A stretch of DNA of 64,000 nucleotides, taken from NCBI RefSeq assembly GCF_029227915.1, contig NC_079875.1, positions 13,265,001 through 13,329,000 of the forward strand, in the 5' to 3' direction. The notes under the pieces are model-generated. The model was not told the origin of the DNA, did not search any database, and worked only from the letters and a program-made list of their open reading frames with translations. This DNA comes from Hydractinia symbiolongicarpus (Eukaryota > Cnidaria > Hydrozoa > Anthoathecata > Hydractiniidae). Both the position numbers and the translations under genes were made by a program. Of this stretch, positions 46,301 to 57,879 are shown piece after piece. Each line of letters opens with the position of its first letter. Position 1 is the stretch's first letter.

Positions 46301-49300
46301 GAAAACAATGTTTTAAAGGAATGTTATGAAATGGGAATTTTATTTTAGGTTTTGTATGCCACATGGTATTACGTTGGATAGTGAAGGAAATATTTGGGTT
46401 ACTGATGTTGGTGCTCACCAGGTATATAATTTCTTCCTGTTTTGTGTTTATTTTTCTGTTTTTTATTGGGCTACCTTTAGAAATGAAAACAATGGCTTAT
46501 TCTGATTGGCTGATGAAACTTAACCGTGTTGTTGGCAGGGAAGATTAACTCTAAATCGATTTAAATAAAAAAAAATTCAGCGTGTTCAAATGTTTAAAGT
46601 CTTTTTAGTTTTCAATTTTTTCTAAGTGAATAGCTGACTCAGCGTATTTGAATTTAGGGGTTTATTCCCTTTAATATTTCTGACTAGGTATTATTTCCTA
46701 TTTTTATATTTGGTTTCAGGTTTTCAAGTTATCGCCAAAACTGAAAATTCTTCTTTCTGTTGGTGTTCGATTTGAAAATGGGAAAGACGATAAACATTTT
46801 TGTAAGCCGACTGATGTTGCTGTGATGAAAGATGGTACCTTCTTTGTTGCTGATGGGTAAGTCAGTTATTTGATGGTTAGGGCCTTAACGTTTTCACATC
46901 TCTATGTCTTTACCAAAGAATTATCTGTTTTAGCACTTTTATTTAGTCTATACCTCCTTACACTGGCCCTTTATAAATGTCAGTGTTGACATTTAATGTA
47001 AACAATTTTTGTTATTATTATTATTTGTTATTTGATTTCTATTCTATTGTCTTGAACAGAATTCATCTTGTCATGGCACTATTTTTTTATACTTCTTGAC
47101 AGCTTTGGAATTTGACGTAAACTGTTACAATTTCTTGTTCAATTGCCAATGTTTTTTTTTGTTAATTTTTTTTTCTTGCATTTTACTCGCTATGAAGTTT
47201 TGATTCGTATTTTATATTTTTGTTTAGATATTGCAATTCAAGGATTGCAAAATTTGATAAAGATGGAAAAATGACCATGGAAATATCTGAAAGCTCCTTC
47301 GAAAACACATGTTAGTCTTTTGTTGTGTGGTGAAAAACTTATGTTGGTTAAAAAGTGGTGTAAAAAAATGGTCAGAGAAATAGGGTAAAATTGGTCATGA
47401 AAATTGCGCAAAACTTATAACGAAGGCGTCAGTAACCGTGATTCTTCCCATTCTAACAAATTAGCGGTAATTCATACATGAAACCCACGCCTCCTCACAA
47501 CTCCTCAAATCTCAAATTCAAAAGGTCTCCCCAAATGTCGTCATTTTTGTTTGAAGTTTAGGTTTTCTTCTTAAATCTCTTCAAAACAAATTTGGCATTT
47601 GGTTATTTTTATATCATTTTTTTGAATCAACGTAACTTGTGGTTGCTGCTGCCTGCAAACATTACTTTTTTTGTTGTGTTTATATTGGAAGTGACGTTTC
47701 TTAGTTATCTTTTGTAAGAAAATATTGAGGAGCCAGTCTGTGTGTTCCTGTGTGCTCCTTCATTTTTTAAAAAAATGAAGAAACACACAGGAAAGTTCAA
47801 GTTTTTTGCCTCAAATCTCCTCAATTTTTTTAACAAAGCTTCTCAATATTCATTCTCATTCTAGATGGTTTTCCGAAACCTCATAACATGAACGTCGTGC
47901 ATAGCTTGGCGTTGGATGAAAAACATCACCGTTTATTCGTGGCCGACCGCGAAAATCGACGCGTTCTAATATTCCACCCAGACACTGGAGAATTCAAGTC
48001 AGCTATCGTGAAGAAATTTAAAGGCGCTGTGTACGCTGTAGCATATAATGACGCAATGGGTAGGTTTGATTTTCCAGACGCAATGAGAAATTAACCCTTG
48101 CAATGCGCATTTTTTTTTTAAAAAAAAGACCCCTTTTTGACCAGAACATAAGTAGCTTTCCAAAGTTTTAGTTGCCAATGTTGGCTAAGGAAACGACTTG
48201 ATGGCCGTGTTTGGTACTGTTGGGTAGTTCAATTTATCCCCTTTCTAAAGCGTAGGACTCCCTGTTCATAACAACTTACTCCGCAGGAGTAACGGCGCTC
48301 CATTTGTGAACTGTTTGTGGTCTAAGGGTTTTAGAGGTTGCAGGTATCTCTGTCGTTTTTAATTATATATCACACAACTGATGTGATACACGCACTGATT
48401 TGGTAATACTCGAGCGTGCACGTGGTACTTCTACATCAAAAAGACCGCCAAAATTTCAGAAATGGTAAAAAAAGAGGAGGAATGCTAAATACACCTTTCC
48501 CGAATTACATGTTTTTTAAAATTTTAGAATTTTGATGTTTTGACTCAGGATCATTCAACATCATTAAATTATTATGCGTATAAAGTTTTAACTGAATCCT
48601 ACATGCGAAAATGCTGTTTTGGTGGTATTAATATTACGGTCAAACTCTTAATTTTCGACTTGTACTAATAAGCCTAGGTTTCAAGCAGGGTTAAATTTCA
48701 ACAAAATTAAAAAAACCTCTTGTAAGAGGTTGTTTGTTTGCTGTATGAATGTAAAGATTTGACAGTCTATCAAGTTTCATGAAGTTTAGAAATAGCACCG
48801 GTACATAAGAAAAACTAATTCGGGAAAGGTGTATTAAATGGAACTAAATGTTCTTCGCGCCAAAACTGATAAACTGATTTTTTATAAGAAACTCGTTTTA
48901 AGAACAGAAATTGGAGATAGATTACTCACCAGGTCTCTCAAAAGAAACTACCATAAACCCTTCGGATATAAGCCCCGGGTTATGCAAGTTCATAAGCTTT
49001 CTATAATGGACTTATAAAAGTACGGGCTTTTATTTGGAGGTTGGCTGTAGCGCAAAGAATCATACATGTTTAATCTTGGGGTTAAATAACTACGTATGTT
49101 TTATCCTAGGCGGTGTTCTTCATGTTGTCAATGGACCATGGAATGGTTTCCCTTTACCGATATCTGGCTTCACTTACAGTTTAACTCAAGAAAAAATCAT
49201 TTCAAAATGGAAACCAGAGAAGGTATGTATTTTAATTTCATTTCTTTTTATTGAATTCTATTTAAGGTATTATAAGGTAGCTACAACGACGAAAAATATT

Positions 49301-49666
49301 TTTGAGAGGTTGAATTTCAAGGATTGTGCCCAAGAGTAATTGTGTAAGCTGTTTCAACATCAGACACGCTACCTCGAAATTTTTAAAAGTGTACAGATTT
49401 TTGTTCACAACATGTTTAATTTGATATTAAGAAGCTTTATTTAGAATTTATGGGCTTTATTTAGATCTATGGGCTTTAATAAACACAGGGGTTGACAAAA
49501 AAATGTACTCATGTTACGTTAACACTAAAATAACTCTTTTGTAACCTAGGGACTTCATTTACCACACGATGTTGCTGTTACAGAAGATAATCGAGACATA
49601 TTTGTAGCTGAAATTGGACCAAATAAGATCTGGAAGTTCACTCGAGTAATCAAGAACAGACCTTAA
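37318..49666 (+). CDS. PAM: Bifunctional peptidylglycine alpha-amidating monooxygenase
   Basis: Converts C-terminal glycine-extended peptides to amides: PHM hydroxylates (copper, ascorbate, O2) and PAL cleaves. Twenty exons, all GT-AG and in phase: 37318-37902, 38561-38615, 38803-38890, 40585-40679, 41208-41291, 41470-41518, 41595-41662, 42265-42351, 42714-42790, 42871-42921, 44111-44163, 44365-44537, 45858-46032, 46106-46222, 46349-46421, 46720-46856, 47228-47310, 47865-48059, 49110-49222, 49550-49666; 824 aa. A signal peptide (MFLKCMLLVSACIVIS) is followed by about 175 charged residues with dibasic sites, much longer than usual. PHM: CuH ligands H226, H227, H294; CuM ligands H366, H368, M438 (DEMCNFY). 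PAL: H591 (MPHG), HFCKPTD, Y657 (DGYCNSR), H696 (VHSLAL), ADREN, H792 (LPHD). It ends without a membrane span, so it is probably a soluble, granule or secreted form. Confidence 0.95.
39464..40046. mobile_element. MITE with long inverted ends in PAM intron 3
   Basis: The left end CGGGCAACTTAAGGCCAGTC and the right end GACTGGCCTTAAGTAGCCCG are inverted repeats. Similarity continues for about 80 bp (GGGTCATTTTCA / TGAAAATGACCC; GGCATAATTTATTG / CAATAAATTATGCC). The interior is unique AT-rich sequence. Target duplication is not clear. Confidence 0.75.
40135..40400. repeat. Dispersed repeat (second copy), with internal inverted arms
   Basis: In PAM intron 3. Internal arms: GACCCCATAACTTGGGATCT and AGATCCCAAGTTATTGGGTC are inverted. 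The right part (GTGTCACTTTGGCAAAAAAA, TTAATCAATTCACC) matches, inverted, the repeat at 11330-11545. Likely a small MITE family. Confidence 0.6.
42985..43866 (+). mobile_element. 5'-truncated LINE in PAM intron 10
   Basis: Same family as the LINE at 19630-22876, on the plus strand. It starts within the end of the RT domain (CTAAAGTCATGATTAG), goes through a degenerate finger region, and then has an open frame 43214-43945 with NFCYLGDILG, YGSETWAVKQEDLDRLE, RRLNWLGHLERMEEDN and PTHASMENGR, ending in (ATG)n at 43851-43866. It contains the empty site for transposon copy B (43123-43124). Same strand as PAM. Confidence 0.85.
47739..47796. repeat. Perfect-type hairpin in PAM intron 17
   Basis: TTCCTGTGTG ... 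TTCATTTTTT / AAAAAAATGAA ... CACACAGGAA forms a long imperfect palindrome with almost no loop. No function assigned. Confidence 0.6.
48492..48831. mobile_element. MITE with TA flanks in PAM intron 18
   Basis: Ends CACCTTTCCCGAATTA and TAATTCGGGAAAGGTG are inverted repeats; TA lies on both sides (48490-48491, 48832-48833). It is 340 bp long without coding content; a Tc1/mariner-type origin is inferred from TA. Confidence 0.65.
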
Positions 49667-50465
49667 CCGTTAAAAAAGGTCTTATATTAATACGGGATAG
49701 GTGAAGTTTTCGGTGAAATGTGTGTGTATGGGTTTGTCTCTTTTTTCGTCTTGCTGGTTCAATTTCGTAAAAAGTTTATGTTCATCGCCGTTCATTCTCT
49801 CGAGGCGTACCAACTGATTATTAATTTTTTTAGAAAGTTTCAGTTCTGTTTCTTTTTGTAGTTTGTAATTATTTTAAACGTACGTGAACAAGAAGAGAAG
49901 CAGTTTGTTTGGTGTTATGATGTAGTCGTTTTCGTTTTAATACATGTACGTTTGACTTCCACGGCCCCCTTGCTATAACTCGTGTTTCACCTTCTGTTTT
50001 GCTATTGTTTTTTTTTTGTCTTAGTTACTAAGAATCTTTTTACCTCAGAATGCGCTAAACCCTGTTTGTCTCGTTTGGTGGAAATAAGCTGAACCTTGTC
50101 TCGTTTACTAGAAAAATACAGAAATAGTTTTTTTTTCGTTTAATGGATGAACACTGAGCCTTTTTTAGTAAGGTATAGCTGAAAATTTCTTTTGCTCATG
50201 TTATAAGTTCTATCACATGCAAACAAGAAAATGGTTCTCACTGTGTCTCTTCATATTAACACCTATATTTCTCGTTAATGGTTATTCACACCTACAGTTA
50301 AAACAATTAATTCTCTCACAATTAACTCTCTCACGCATCTCCACACGCGTTGTATATATCAATTATTGTATTTAGTGTATTTTCGTAGTTTTATTTTCGT
50401 CAACATGAAATATATTTATCCTTGTGGATGTGTTTATTGTTATCCTATAAAGACATCCTTGTTAT

Positions 50466-50620
50466 CAGTCTCCTTTTCATCTTTGGTTCCAGTCCTCTTC
50501 TCCGTCTATTTTAGGAGCAGTGCCGACTGCTTTAGTCGCTTCTTTATTTCCAGTCCCCTTTCCATCTCTGGTTTCAGTCCCCTTCTACACCTATTTTGTG
50601 AACAGTGCTGATTGCTGAAA
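50466..50620. repeat. 85-bp imperfect tandem duplication
   Basis: Two copies starting CAGTCTCCTTTTCATC (50466) and CAGTCCCCTTTCCATC (50551), both with CAGTGCYGAYTGCT near the end. Diverged by several substitutions. Confidence 0.65.
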
Positions 50621-51001
50621 TAACTGTCAGTTTCATAACGCAGCGGTTTTTAACACTTAAGAAAATTCAAACTGGGACGATGGTGACAAGAAACAACACT
50701 CTAGTATTCTGAAAAGTTAGGAAAATATTTACCACCGGTAAAACAACGTTCCAAAAAAGAAAAAAAATTGTAATTAAAATGGTACAATGTTTTTATATAA
50801 CTGTGTAAACTTCTCGCCTGTGCCTTCGGTTGTTTCATGTTTTTTTTAGCTAAAAATATTCAGATATGGTTACGGAAATGATAAAACCCCTTCCTCTTTC
50901 CAGAATTCTTTAGGTCTAGTTAATTGTTTGTCCAGCGGTTGATACTTTAGATCAAGGTATGACATCTGCATATTGCCTTATGTTTTATTGCAGTTTCTTA
51001 A

Positions 51002-51435
51002 GGGAAGAAAAGTTTGCGCAAGAAAAGGCTGCGAATTCATGGTCGAAAAAATCGTAAATTGCGAAATTAAAGATTGTGAATATGATATTTTGTCAAGAAA
51101 TTGCGGTATTTAAAATTAAGAACTAAAGCAATGATCCATTAATTTTTTCACGAAATCGCTTTATAATTTTTGTTTCTTTGAAAGTTTCTTTTGATGCAAG
51201 TAGTTGAGAGAATTCCTCTGTAAACCTTATAGCAAAACAACAGCAGAAGTAGCTCTTCTTTTTCTTGGGAATGGACAAAATTAGATTGAAGATTTTACCT
51301 CTTTCCTAGGAATGACAGAAAAATAATTGCGAATTGCGTAATTTTTCTAGAAATTGCGGAAGAAAAGATTGCGAATTTGGGCCAAATTTGCAATCTTTTT
51401 TCCCGCAATCTTTTGTTGCGCAACAATTTCTTCTC
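51002..51435. mobile_element. TTAA-flanked MITE with repeated ATTGCG motifs
   Basis: The left end GGGAAGAAAAGTTTGCGCAA and the inverse of the right end GAGAAGAAATTGTTGCGCAA are similar. TTAA flanks at 50998-51001 and 51436-51439. The inside has many ATTGCGAA/ATTGCGGA motifs. TTAA with purine-starting ends could be Kolobok- or piggyBac-type; undecided. Confidence 0.65.
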
Positions 51436-52406
51436 TTAAGGGTATATATGCCAGGATAAAAACCAACCTCGTCAGCTACCCAGGAATACCGAAATACCGA
51501 TTACCTGGCTATGTACGATATCGATAATCTCAGGACCGGAATATGTACTACAGCAAACCCGTGTTTTTTCCACGAGATACAACTACTCTTATATATTATT
51601 ATTTCTTTGCACTACCCTTTACAACTTTAGGGGAGAAACGCAGGGGTATAATATTGTTGCAATGAAAGTTGCTTATATATATATAAAATTGATAAGTATA
51701 CCACATCTTTTCTATACAATACCTAGTAATTATATTTTTTCTGATATTCGAGTTCCGTCCAAGCCCTGGAAACAAAGTTGAGTTTGTTTAACTGTTTTGT
51801 TTGTAAGCTAATATATATATATTTATTTAATGAAACGCAGGATATGTTAGAAATGAATTGGATAACAGCTTGATAGAATTTAAGAATCTTTTCACCGTAG
51901 TTGAATATATTTATATTTTTGTTTGCAAATTTTAATTTAAACACTTGGGTTACTATATTAACCACTTTTGTTATGTCTCTCGATTTTAACGCAATGCTGA
52001 CGAGAATCAAAAAGTCCTGAAATTGATGTGTTTAAATGAAAAAGTGAGTGTTATTTTTTTTTATATCTCTATATTTGTTTTCATGAAGCATCGAGTCAAA
52101 AAGAATTGAAATAGATTGTTCTTATTTTATAGAAAAATTCAGACTCTCTTTGTTCTTAATTTTAAAAGATGAAACCTGAAGCTGTTCTTATTTTGTTTTT
52201 GTTTTTCTGCAAAATCTCAGTCTTTTATTCTTATAATTTGTTTTTATTCCTAAGAAAGAGTGTGAACGTGCTAGCCGACTTTTTAATTCACAGATTTTAC
52301 GGCGTTCTAGCTAACTCTTGAAACTCACAGATTCTACGGCGTCCTAGCCAACTCTGTGAGTTCACATTAATTTAAAAAGCAATGTAAAACATAAAGTGGC
52401 AGAAAT

Positions 52407-52500
52407 AAACCAGTCTCGTCCCCAGGGTCTTGTGGCCCCTGAGCCGTTATTACCCGCTATCAACTTCATCAACAAGGCAAAATGCCCTGGGAACGAGGTT
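52407..52500. repeat. Short hairpin repeat (CTCGTCCCCAGGG family)
   Basis: AGTCTCGTCCCCAGGG at the left pairs with CCCTGGGAACGAGGTT at the right. Related short hairpins occur at 55845-55923 and 59442-59508. Confidence 0.6.
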
Positions 52501-53940
52501 TAAATAAGCCATCTGGTGTTCTTGGTATTTGACGGAAGCATACGTATGACTATGGCGAAAGTAAAATTGTTTTGGCTAGAAACCATTATTAAAAGTGTAA
52601 CACTCACCCGACGAGCTTTTTTAATAACTGTTTCTATTGACGTTCAACAAAATGTATAAAAAATGGAAGGAGACATGCATTGTTTAAGGTTATTAACTTA
52701 ATTTTTTTTTTATAAACAAACAATTTTGAGATTATCTAAAAGCACTTGTCTATTATAAAATATGTCTTATCTTAACCTCCAGAGACATGAGATTGGGATA
52801 TAACAACACAATTCGATAAGACAATTTATATGATAAATAAAAATTTTTAAATGACCTCATCAAAGAGAAGTTTATAACCTTCTGTGAAGTGGACGTTTCA
52901 TCGTTAAATCTTCCTTGTTGTTTTCTTCTTGAATTTTATGAAAAGTAGTGTAACCAAGGAAAGTTGTGATTGTATACTGTTAGTTTTTAGTGGATTACTC
53001 CATATTTTTACAAAGTGTATAGATATATTTTAATTGTAATACATTGCAAGATTTTTGTATTTCGGCTTTAGTTCGCAGCAAGCGCTGCTATAAAGTTTGT
53101 ATGTGCGGTGTATGTAAAATGCGTTCGACCACATATTGTGAAATCAGTTGCTATATTTGTAAAGGAAACTTAAAAGTATGGTGGAAAGAAATTTCCAGTG
53201 TTAATAACTGTTAAGGTGAATGGTAGTAATGTCAATATTATTTGTAGTAAAGAAGAACTGAGAAAATACTTCGAAGTATTTTTATCCATTTTTTTGCCGC
53301 AATGATATCACATCTGGGGGAAAAATTATCTGACTAGAATTTATCATGTGGCTTGGATTGTATAATGTTTTAGGAACGTTTGACCATAATGTTGCTTTTC
53401 TCTAATTTAGTTAAGTATGGAAAAGTCTTGTGAAGAGAATTCCTTTTTTACTAAATCTTTTACCCCCAAAATATTTTGGCTGTCAGCTACGGCCCTAAAA
53501 GTTCGTTTATAGGCATTTGAAATGCTCAGGATGTCAAGACGAGAGTTTCCCAGGGTTCCTTCCTTTTTATCGATACGACGTTACGTCTGTTAAACGAAAT
53601 AAGATAGAGGATCCTGGGAAGAAGGTTGCTGTACAAGTGGGTTATTGAATATCTAAACACTTGGATTGACTCTATAGTTCTAATGAAAATTCCAGGTGCT
53701 CTTTACTCCTCCTCTAAACAAATTACAAAATCCACTTTTGAAAATAAGGAGAAAAATAGCTAAAAGACTTCGAATTACCATAGTAACACAATTTTTTTTT
53801 AAAAGAAAAAAGTTATCTAAACAGATGTCCATTTCTTTTTATAAATTTTCACAGACAAAGAATTTAAAAGTTAATCAGAAGGAAGAGAGAGAGAGAGAGA
53901 GAAAAACAAGAAGAAGAAGAAGAGAAAAGAAGAAGAAAAC

Positions 53941-55409
53941 ATGGTTATGATTACCACAGCTATTAAACTTGTAATTGCGGAAGCTATTTTTTTGTTTTTA
54001 TGTCTGGCATGTTTCGCGACCTCCTTAGCTAGTAATGTTTGGTGGTTATCAAACACAGCGGACAAGAAAACAACGTTGGGGTTATGGAAAACTTGTGTTG
54101 AAATGCATGACACCACAAACTGCAGTAATAGGAAAAACATCTTATCTTTTAAAGACGAAAGAGGTATTTTTTAGTCTCGTTACCATGCTATTTTGCTTTT
54201 ATTATGTTGATAGCCCGTTAATAAGAACTCTAAGTAAGGTAAGAAGGACCTGGGAATGGGTACTTTTCGAATTAGGAGAAATTTTGTATCCGTTTGTAGC
54301 GCCTGTTGCCTTGCCAGGAGGACGGGAGGCAACAGGCGCTGGAAACCATTTTGCAAGGTTGATGGCATATTTTTAAGAGCTAATGGGCGGGAATATTAAT
54401 ATTGCTAACTATTTCAAGGTCAAATAAGATTTGTTTCGTAAAAAATGTATTTTGGTATCCAATTCTTCAGCAACGATCAGAAATTATCCTGATGTTCTTT
54501 TGTTGTGTGTCTATTTAGGAGGTGATCCCATCATTCTGTGTTTGCTATTGTCCATATTCTTCACTCTTCTTACCGTCGATATTTCGTTTGGTATGGTCTG
54601 TTGTTGCAAAAAAAGCCTGCATTTATGGCAAAGGTGTGTAAAATGGAATGCTGTACTTGGTATAATAGCAGGTATGTTTGAGTGCAGTCTCATTTCTTAA
54701 AAGTCTGTAAAAACGAATTTAGGAAAGGAAGCCTGGGAATGAGAATAAACTTCGGCGCGAATATTTGGTAAAAATATTTGTAAAAATAATATTTTGCTGT
54801 CGTTTTTATAAATATTTTTAATTAATAACTAATTAATAAATAAATATAGCTACCTCGTCGCCAGGGCTTTTATGTTTCATTTAAATCGGGATAACACCTA
54901 ATAATTGTTAAATAAATCTGGAAAAGAAGAAAACCTGTTGCAAAATAAAATTTTAGCCAATATAGTACAGTACAGTCAACACACCTAGTTCTGCCAACTC
55001 TATTTTTTGTAGGACACAACAACACAAAACCGTTTTGTTGAAATCAGATCCTTTTCCCCAGGACTTCGAGTTTTTTAAATCAAGGGGCGAAATTAGAGCT
55101 TGATAGTTATAAGCCGAGTTAATCGGAAAGTACATAAACACGGATCCTGATTGGCTAATTTATATTTTTGTTTTAGTTATACGGATTTTGATTGGCTAAT
55201 TTACATTTTTTGTTTTAGTTATTTCTTCCGTGGACGCCATGCTGTATTCAGAGCTTGAATTTAAAAAACTTTTGCAAGAAGGAGAACGCGGTTGGTCGTA
55301 TATGGTTGCTTTGGCGGGAACTGGTCTGCAAATGATAGGTTATGTTCTCTTGTTCTGCCAACTATGCATCAAAACATATATGCCTATTGATCGAATGCAT
55401 GCATGGTAG
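53941..55409 (+). CDS. Claudin/PMP22-family four-pass membrane protein
   Basis: Three exons: 53941-54163, 54519-54671, 55219-55409, both introns phase 1, 188 aa. The first membrane segment (about residues 8-31) is followed by an extracellular loop with the family signature W35 ... G47-L48-W49 ... C52 ... C61. Exon 2 holds TM2 (PIILCLLLSIFFTLLTVDIS), a short loop with CCCKK, and the start of TM3 (WNAVLGIIAG). Exon 3 has the second loop (LYSELEFKKLLQEG) and TM4 (MVALAGTGLQMIGYVLLFC). Claudins seal or order cell-cell junctions; related PMP22/EMP proteins have other roles, and the sequence cannot tell these apart. The start is the first ATG in frame; Met3 is an alternative. The intron 2 acceptor is duplicated. 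Confidence 0.8.
55142..55224. repeat. 41-bp tandem duplication carrying a second splice acceptor
   Basis: Two copies of GATTGGCTAATTTA ... TTGTTTTAGTTAT at 55142-55182 and 55183-55224. Each holds a T-rich tract and TTTTAG. The downstream AG (55217-55218) gives the open reading frame; the upstream AG (55175-55176) would lead to a stop at 55197-55199. Confidence 0.85.
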
Positions 55410-56451
55410 CATTTCTCAACGTGTTGACATCGTAACGATCCAGATAAAAAAACAAAATTCCGGTTTTTATTCACGCTTGGTAGTAAATAAACGCCTACTG
55501 TCTTTTGACCCACGAGCTTGAGAAGTCGTCGAATGGAAATCAAAAACGAAAAGTGATCTGACAATTGTATTTTGGACAGTTTTTACATGACTTTTTTTTA
55601 GTATAAGATTTTTCAAAACAAATAATTGTGCTATATTAAATATATATTTTTCTATTCTGTATCTTAACTTACATGTTTATGCGTACCGTTAAAATCATGT
55701 AGTACTCTTCTATAAAAATATATATATAAACACACTTAGAAATTCATAGAAAAACTCCGACATTATCTACATTGTTTTAATAAACACGCGCTTTTCTTGG
55801 TTTGTGGGCGCACTAAACAAAACGATGTTTACAGCATCCAATCCAACCTCGTCCCAAAGGCATCCTGTATCTTTGTATCGCCTTCCTGAATGTTAAGATG
55901 CAAGATGTCCTGGGCACGAGGTTTTATTAAATTCCTAGGAGAAAGGAATATGATCATGTGAAATGTGTTAAGGCTGGTTTCCACTTTAACAAAATTGGTT
56001 AAATACATCGAGAGAAAGTAGGAAGTACTTCTACTTTCGCATCTCGACGTCAATAGATTCGATCAATTTTTACCCGCCTTTATTACGAAAATAATATTTT
56101 TAAAAGGCGATTTATTTTGTGCTGCGAGATTAAACAATTGAATTTTATACAACAAAATTCGCCGACTTTTTGAAAAAATGACTAAATTCAACTTTTCACC
56201 CAGTTTTAAAACTCTGAATTTTCCACATTTTTCTGGTCACACTTTCAAGGACTTTTTCGTTCAAATACAAAACCAACTAAATGCACCATTGTGTCAATAA
56301 TAAACTCTATGTTGGCAAAATCAATAAATATTTTTAATTGTTCTCTTTTTTTTTGAGAATGTACTTAAATATTGGCGCACAAATAGAGAAAGAGAGACAA
56401 CAGGGCCAGGGATCAAGGTTAAACAAATCGTTATTTAAAAAAATAAAGAGG
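55410..56451. other. Convergent intergenic region, claudin-like and AMACR
   Basis: Both genes end into this stretch, so it holds both 3' UTRs. A hairpin repeat AACCTCGTCCC ... GGGCACGAGGTT lies at 55845-55923. Nothing else was recognised. Confidence 0.55.
55845..55923. repeat. Short hairpin repeat, second copy
   Basis: AACCTCGTCCC and GGGCACGAGGTT are inverted arms about 79 bp end to end; compare 52407-52500 and 59442-59508. Confidence 0.6.
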
Positions 56452-57692
56452 CTACAGAGAAGATTTTGGGATGTACTGTTCCGCATGACTCCCTGCTAAC
56501 AAGTCATCAATCTCAGTAGCACTAAAACCCTCCTCTGTCAATATTTCCACTGTATGTTCACCCATACATGGATCTCGACGATGCTTCGATATCCCAGGCG
56601 TTCTCGAAAGCATCGGAGCAGGACATGGCTCAAAACCACCCTTTAAATTTTTCATATAAGTTTTGTTTTCTACGTTGTGTTGATGTATATGAGCTTCGTC
56701 CAAGGTTAGTACCGGTGTAACACAAGCATCAACGTTTTCAAAGATGGCCACCCATTCAGCTTGAGTTTTTGTTTTAAATCGCTTCGCAATTAACTGCTTC
56801 ATGCTTGGCCACTGTTCGAGATTAAATTGGTCGGCAAGAATGTCATCCATTTCCAATCCTGAGACGAATTATAAAAAAAACATCATTTCAAATTATGTAA
56901 GCAGCAACTTCTTTCCTAGGACCTGTTGGTTTTCGCATTTCTTTGAAACCCTTGTTTAGGTTCCCACCTATAGACAACAGTCTACAGAACCTGGGAACAA
57001 AAAAAACTTCCCGCACAACTAACTTCTGACTCCTTTCATATCCAAAAATCAGATTTTCTCGAAGCGAATCAGACGGCAAACTCGCTGGCAAAATAGATCT
57101 GAGAATGCATAGTTTCGTTTGTTTTGATATTGCTTGAAGAAATAAGCTTCGCTGAAAAGTAAATGCGGTACCTACTTTTTCGCGGGGGAATAGTTCGCTA
57201 AAAACTCCTAACCAAACAAAACGTGATCATTAGTCTTTTTTTTTCTTCTTTCGGTTTTCATGCCCAAAATACTTTTTTGGTGTTATTCAAATAAAGTCTT
57301 TTACCTTTTACAAACTGTTGATAGAACTTAGTCTCGATTGCACCCACAGCCATGTATCTTCCATCTTTCGTTTCGTACGTCTCGTAAAAAGGCGCACCGC
57401 TATCGAGTACGTTTTCACCACGATCTCCAAACCAAATGCCAATATCTTGAGAACGTTGCAAGAATGAGGAAACATAAGCAGCTCCCTCTGTCTAATGTGG
57501 AACAAAAAATGGTAATGGTCACTTAAAAAGCAATTACGGAGGAGAATAAGGAACACCATTACAAAACTACTAGTCGTTAGCCCGTGGAAAAATCCACGGG
57601 TTCGCCCGTCCTTTTTATACAGCATTGCATGCGTATCGCTTCTCGCGCAGCTAAGCTACCATTTTGCGCGACAGACAGACAGACAGACAGAA

Positions 57693-57759
<67 letters not shown>

Positions 57760-57760
57760 A

Positions 57761-57827
<67 letters not shown>

Positions 57828-57828
57828 A

Positions 57829-57879
<51 letters not shown>

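Larger units (their letters stand above)
49667..53940. other. Intergenic region between PAM and the claudin-like gene
   Basis: Holds the PAM 3' UTR and the 5' flank of the claudin-like gene. Contains an 85-bp tandem duplication (50466), a TTAA-flanked element (51002) and a hairpin repeat (52407). A purine-rich (GA)n/(GAA)n run at 53882-53940 ends at the claudin start codon. No other exon was recognised. Confidence 0.5.
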
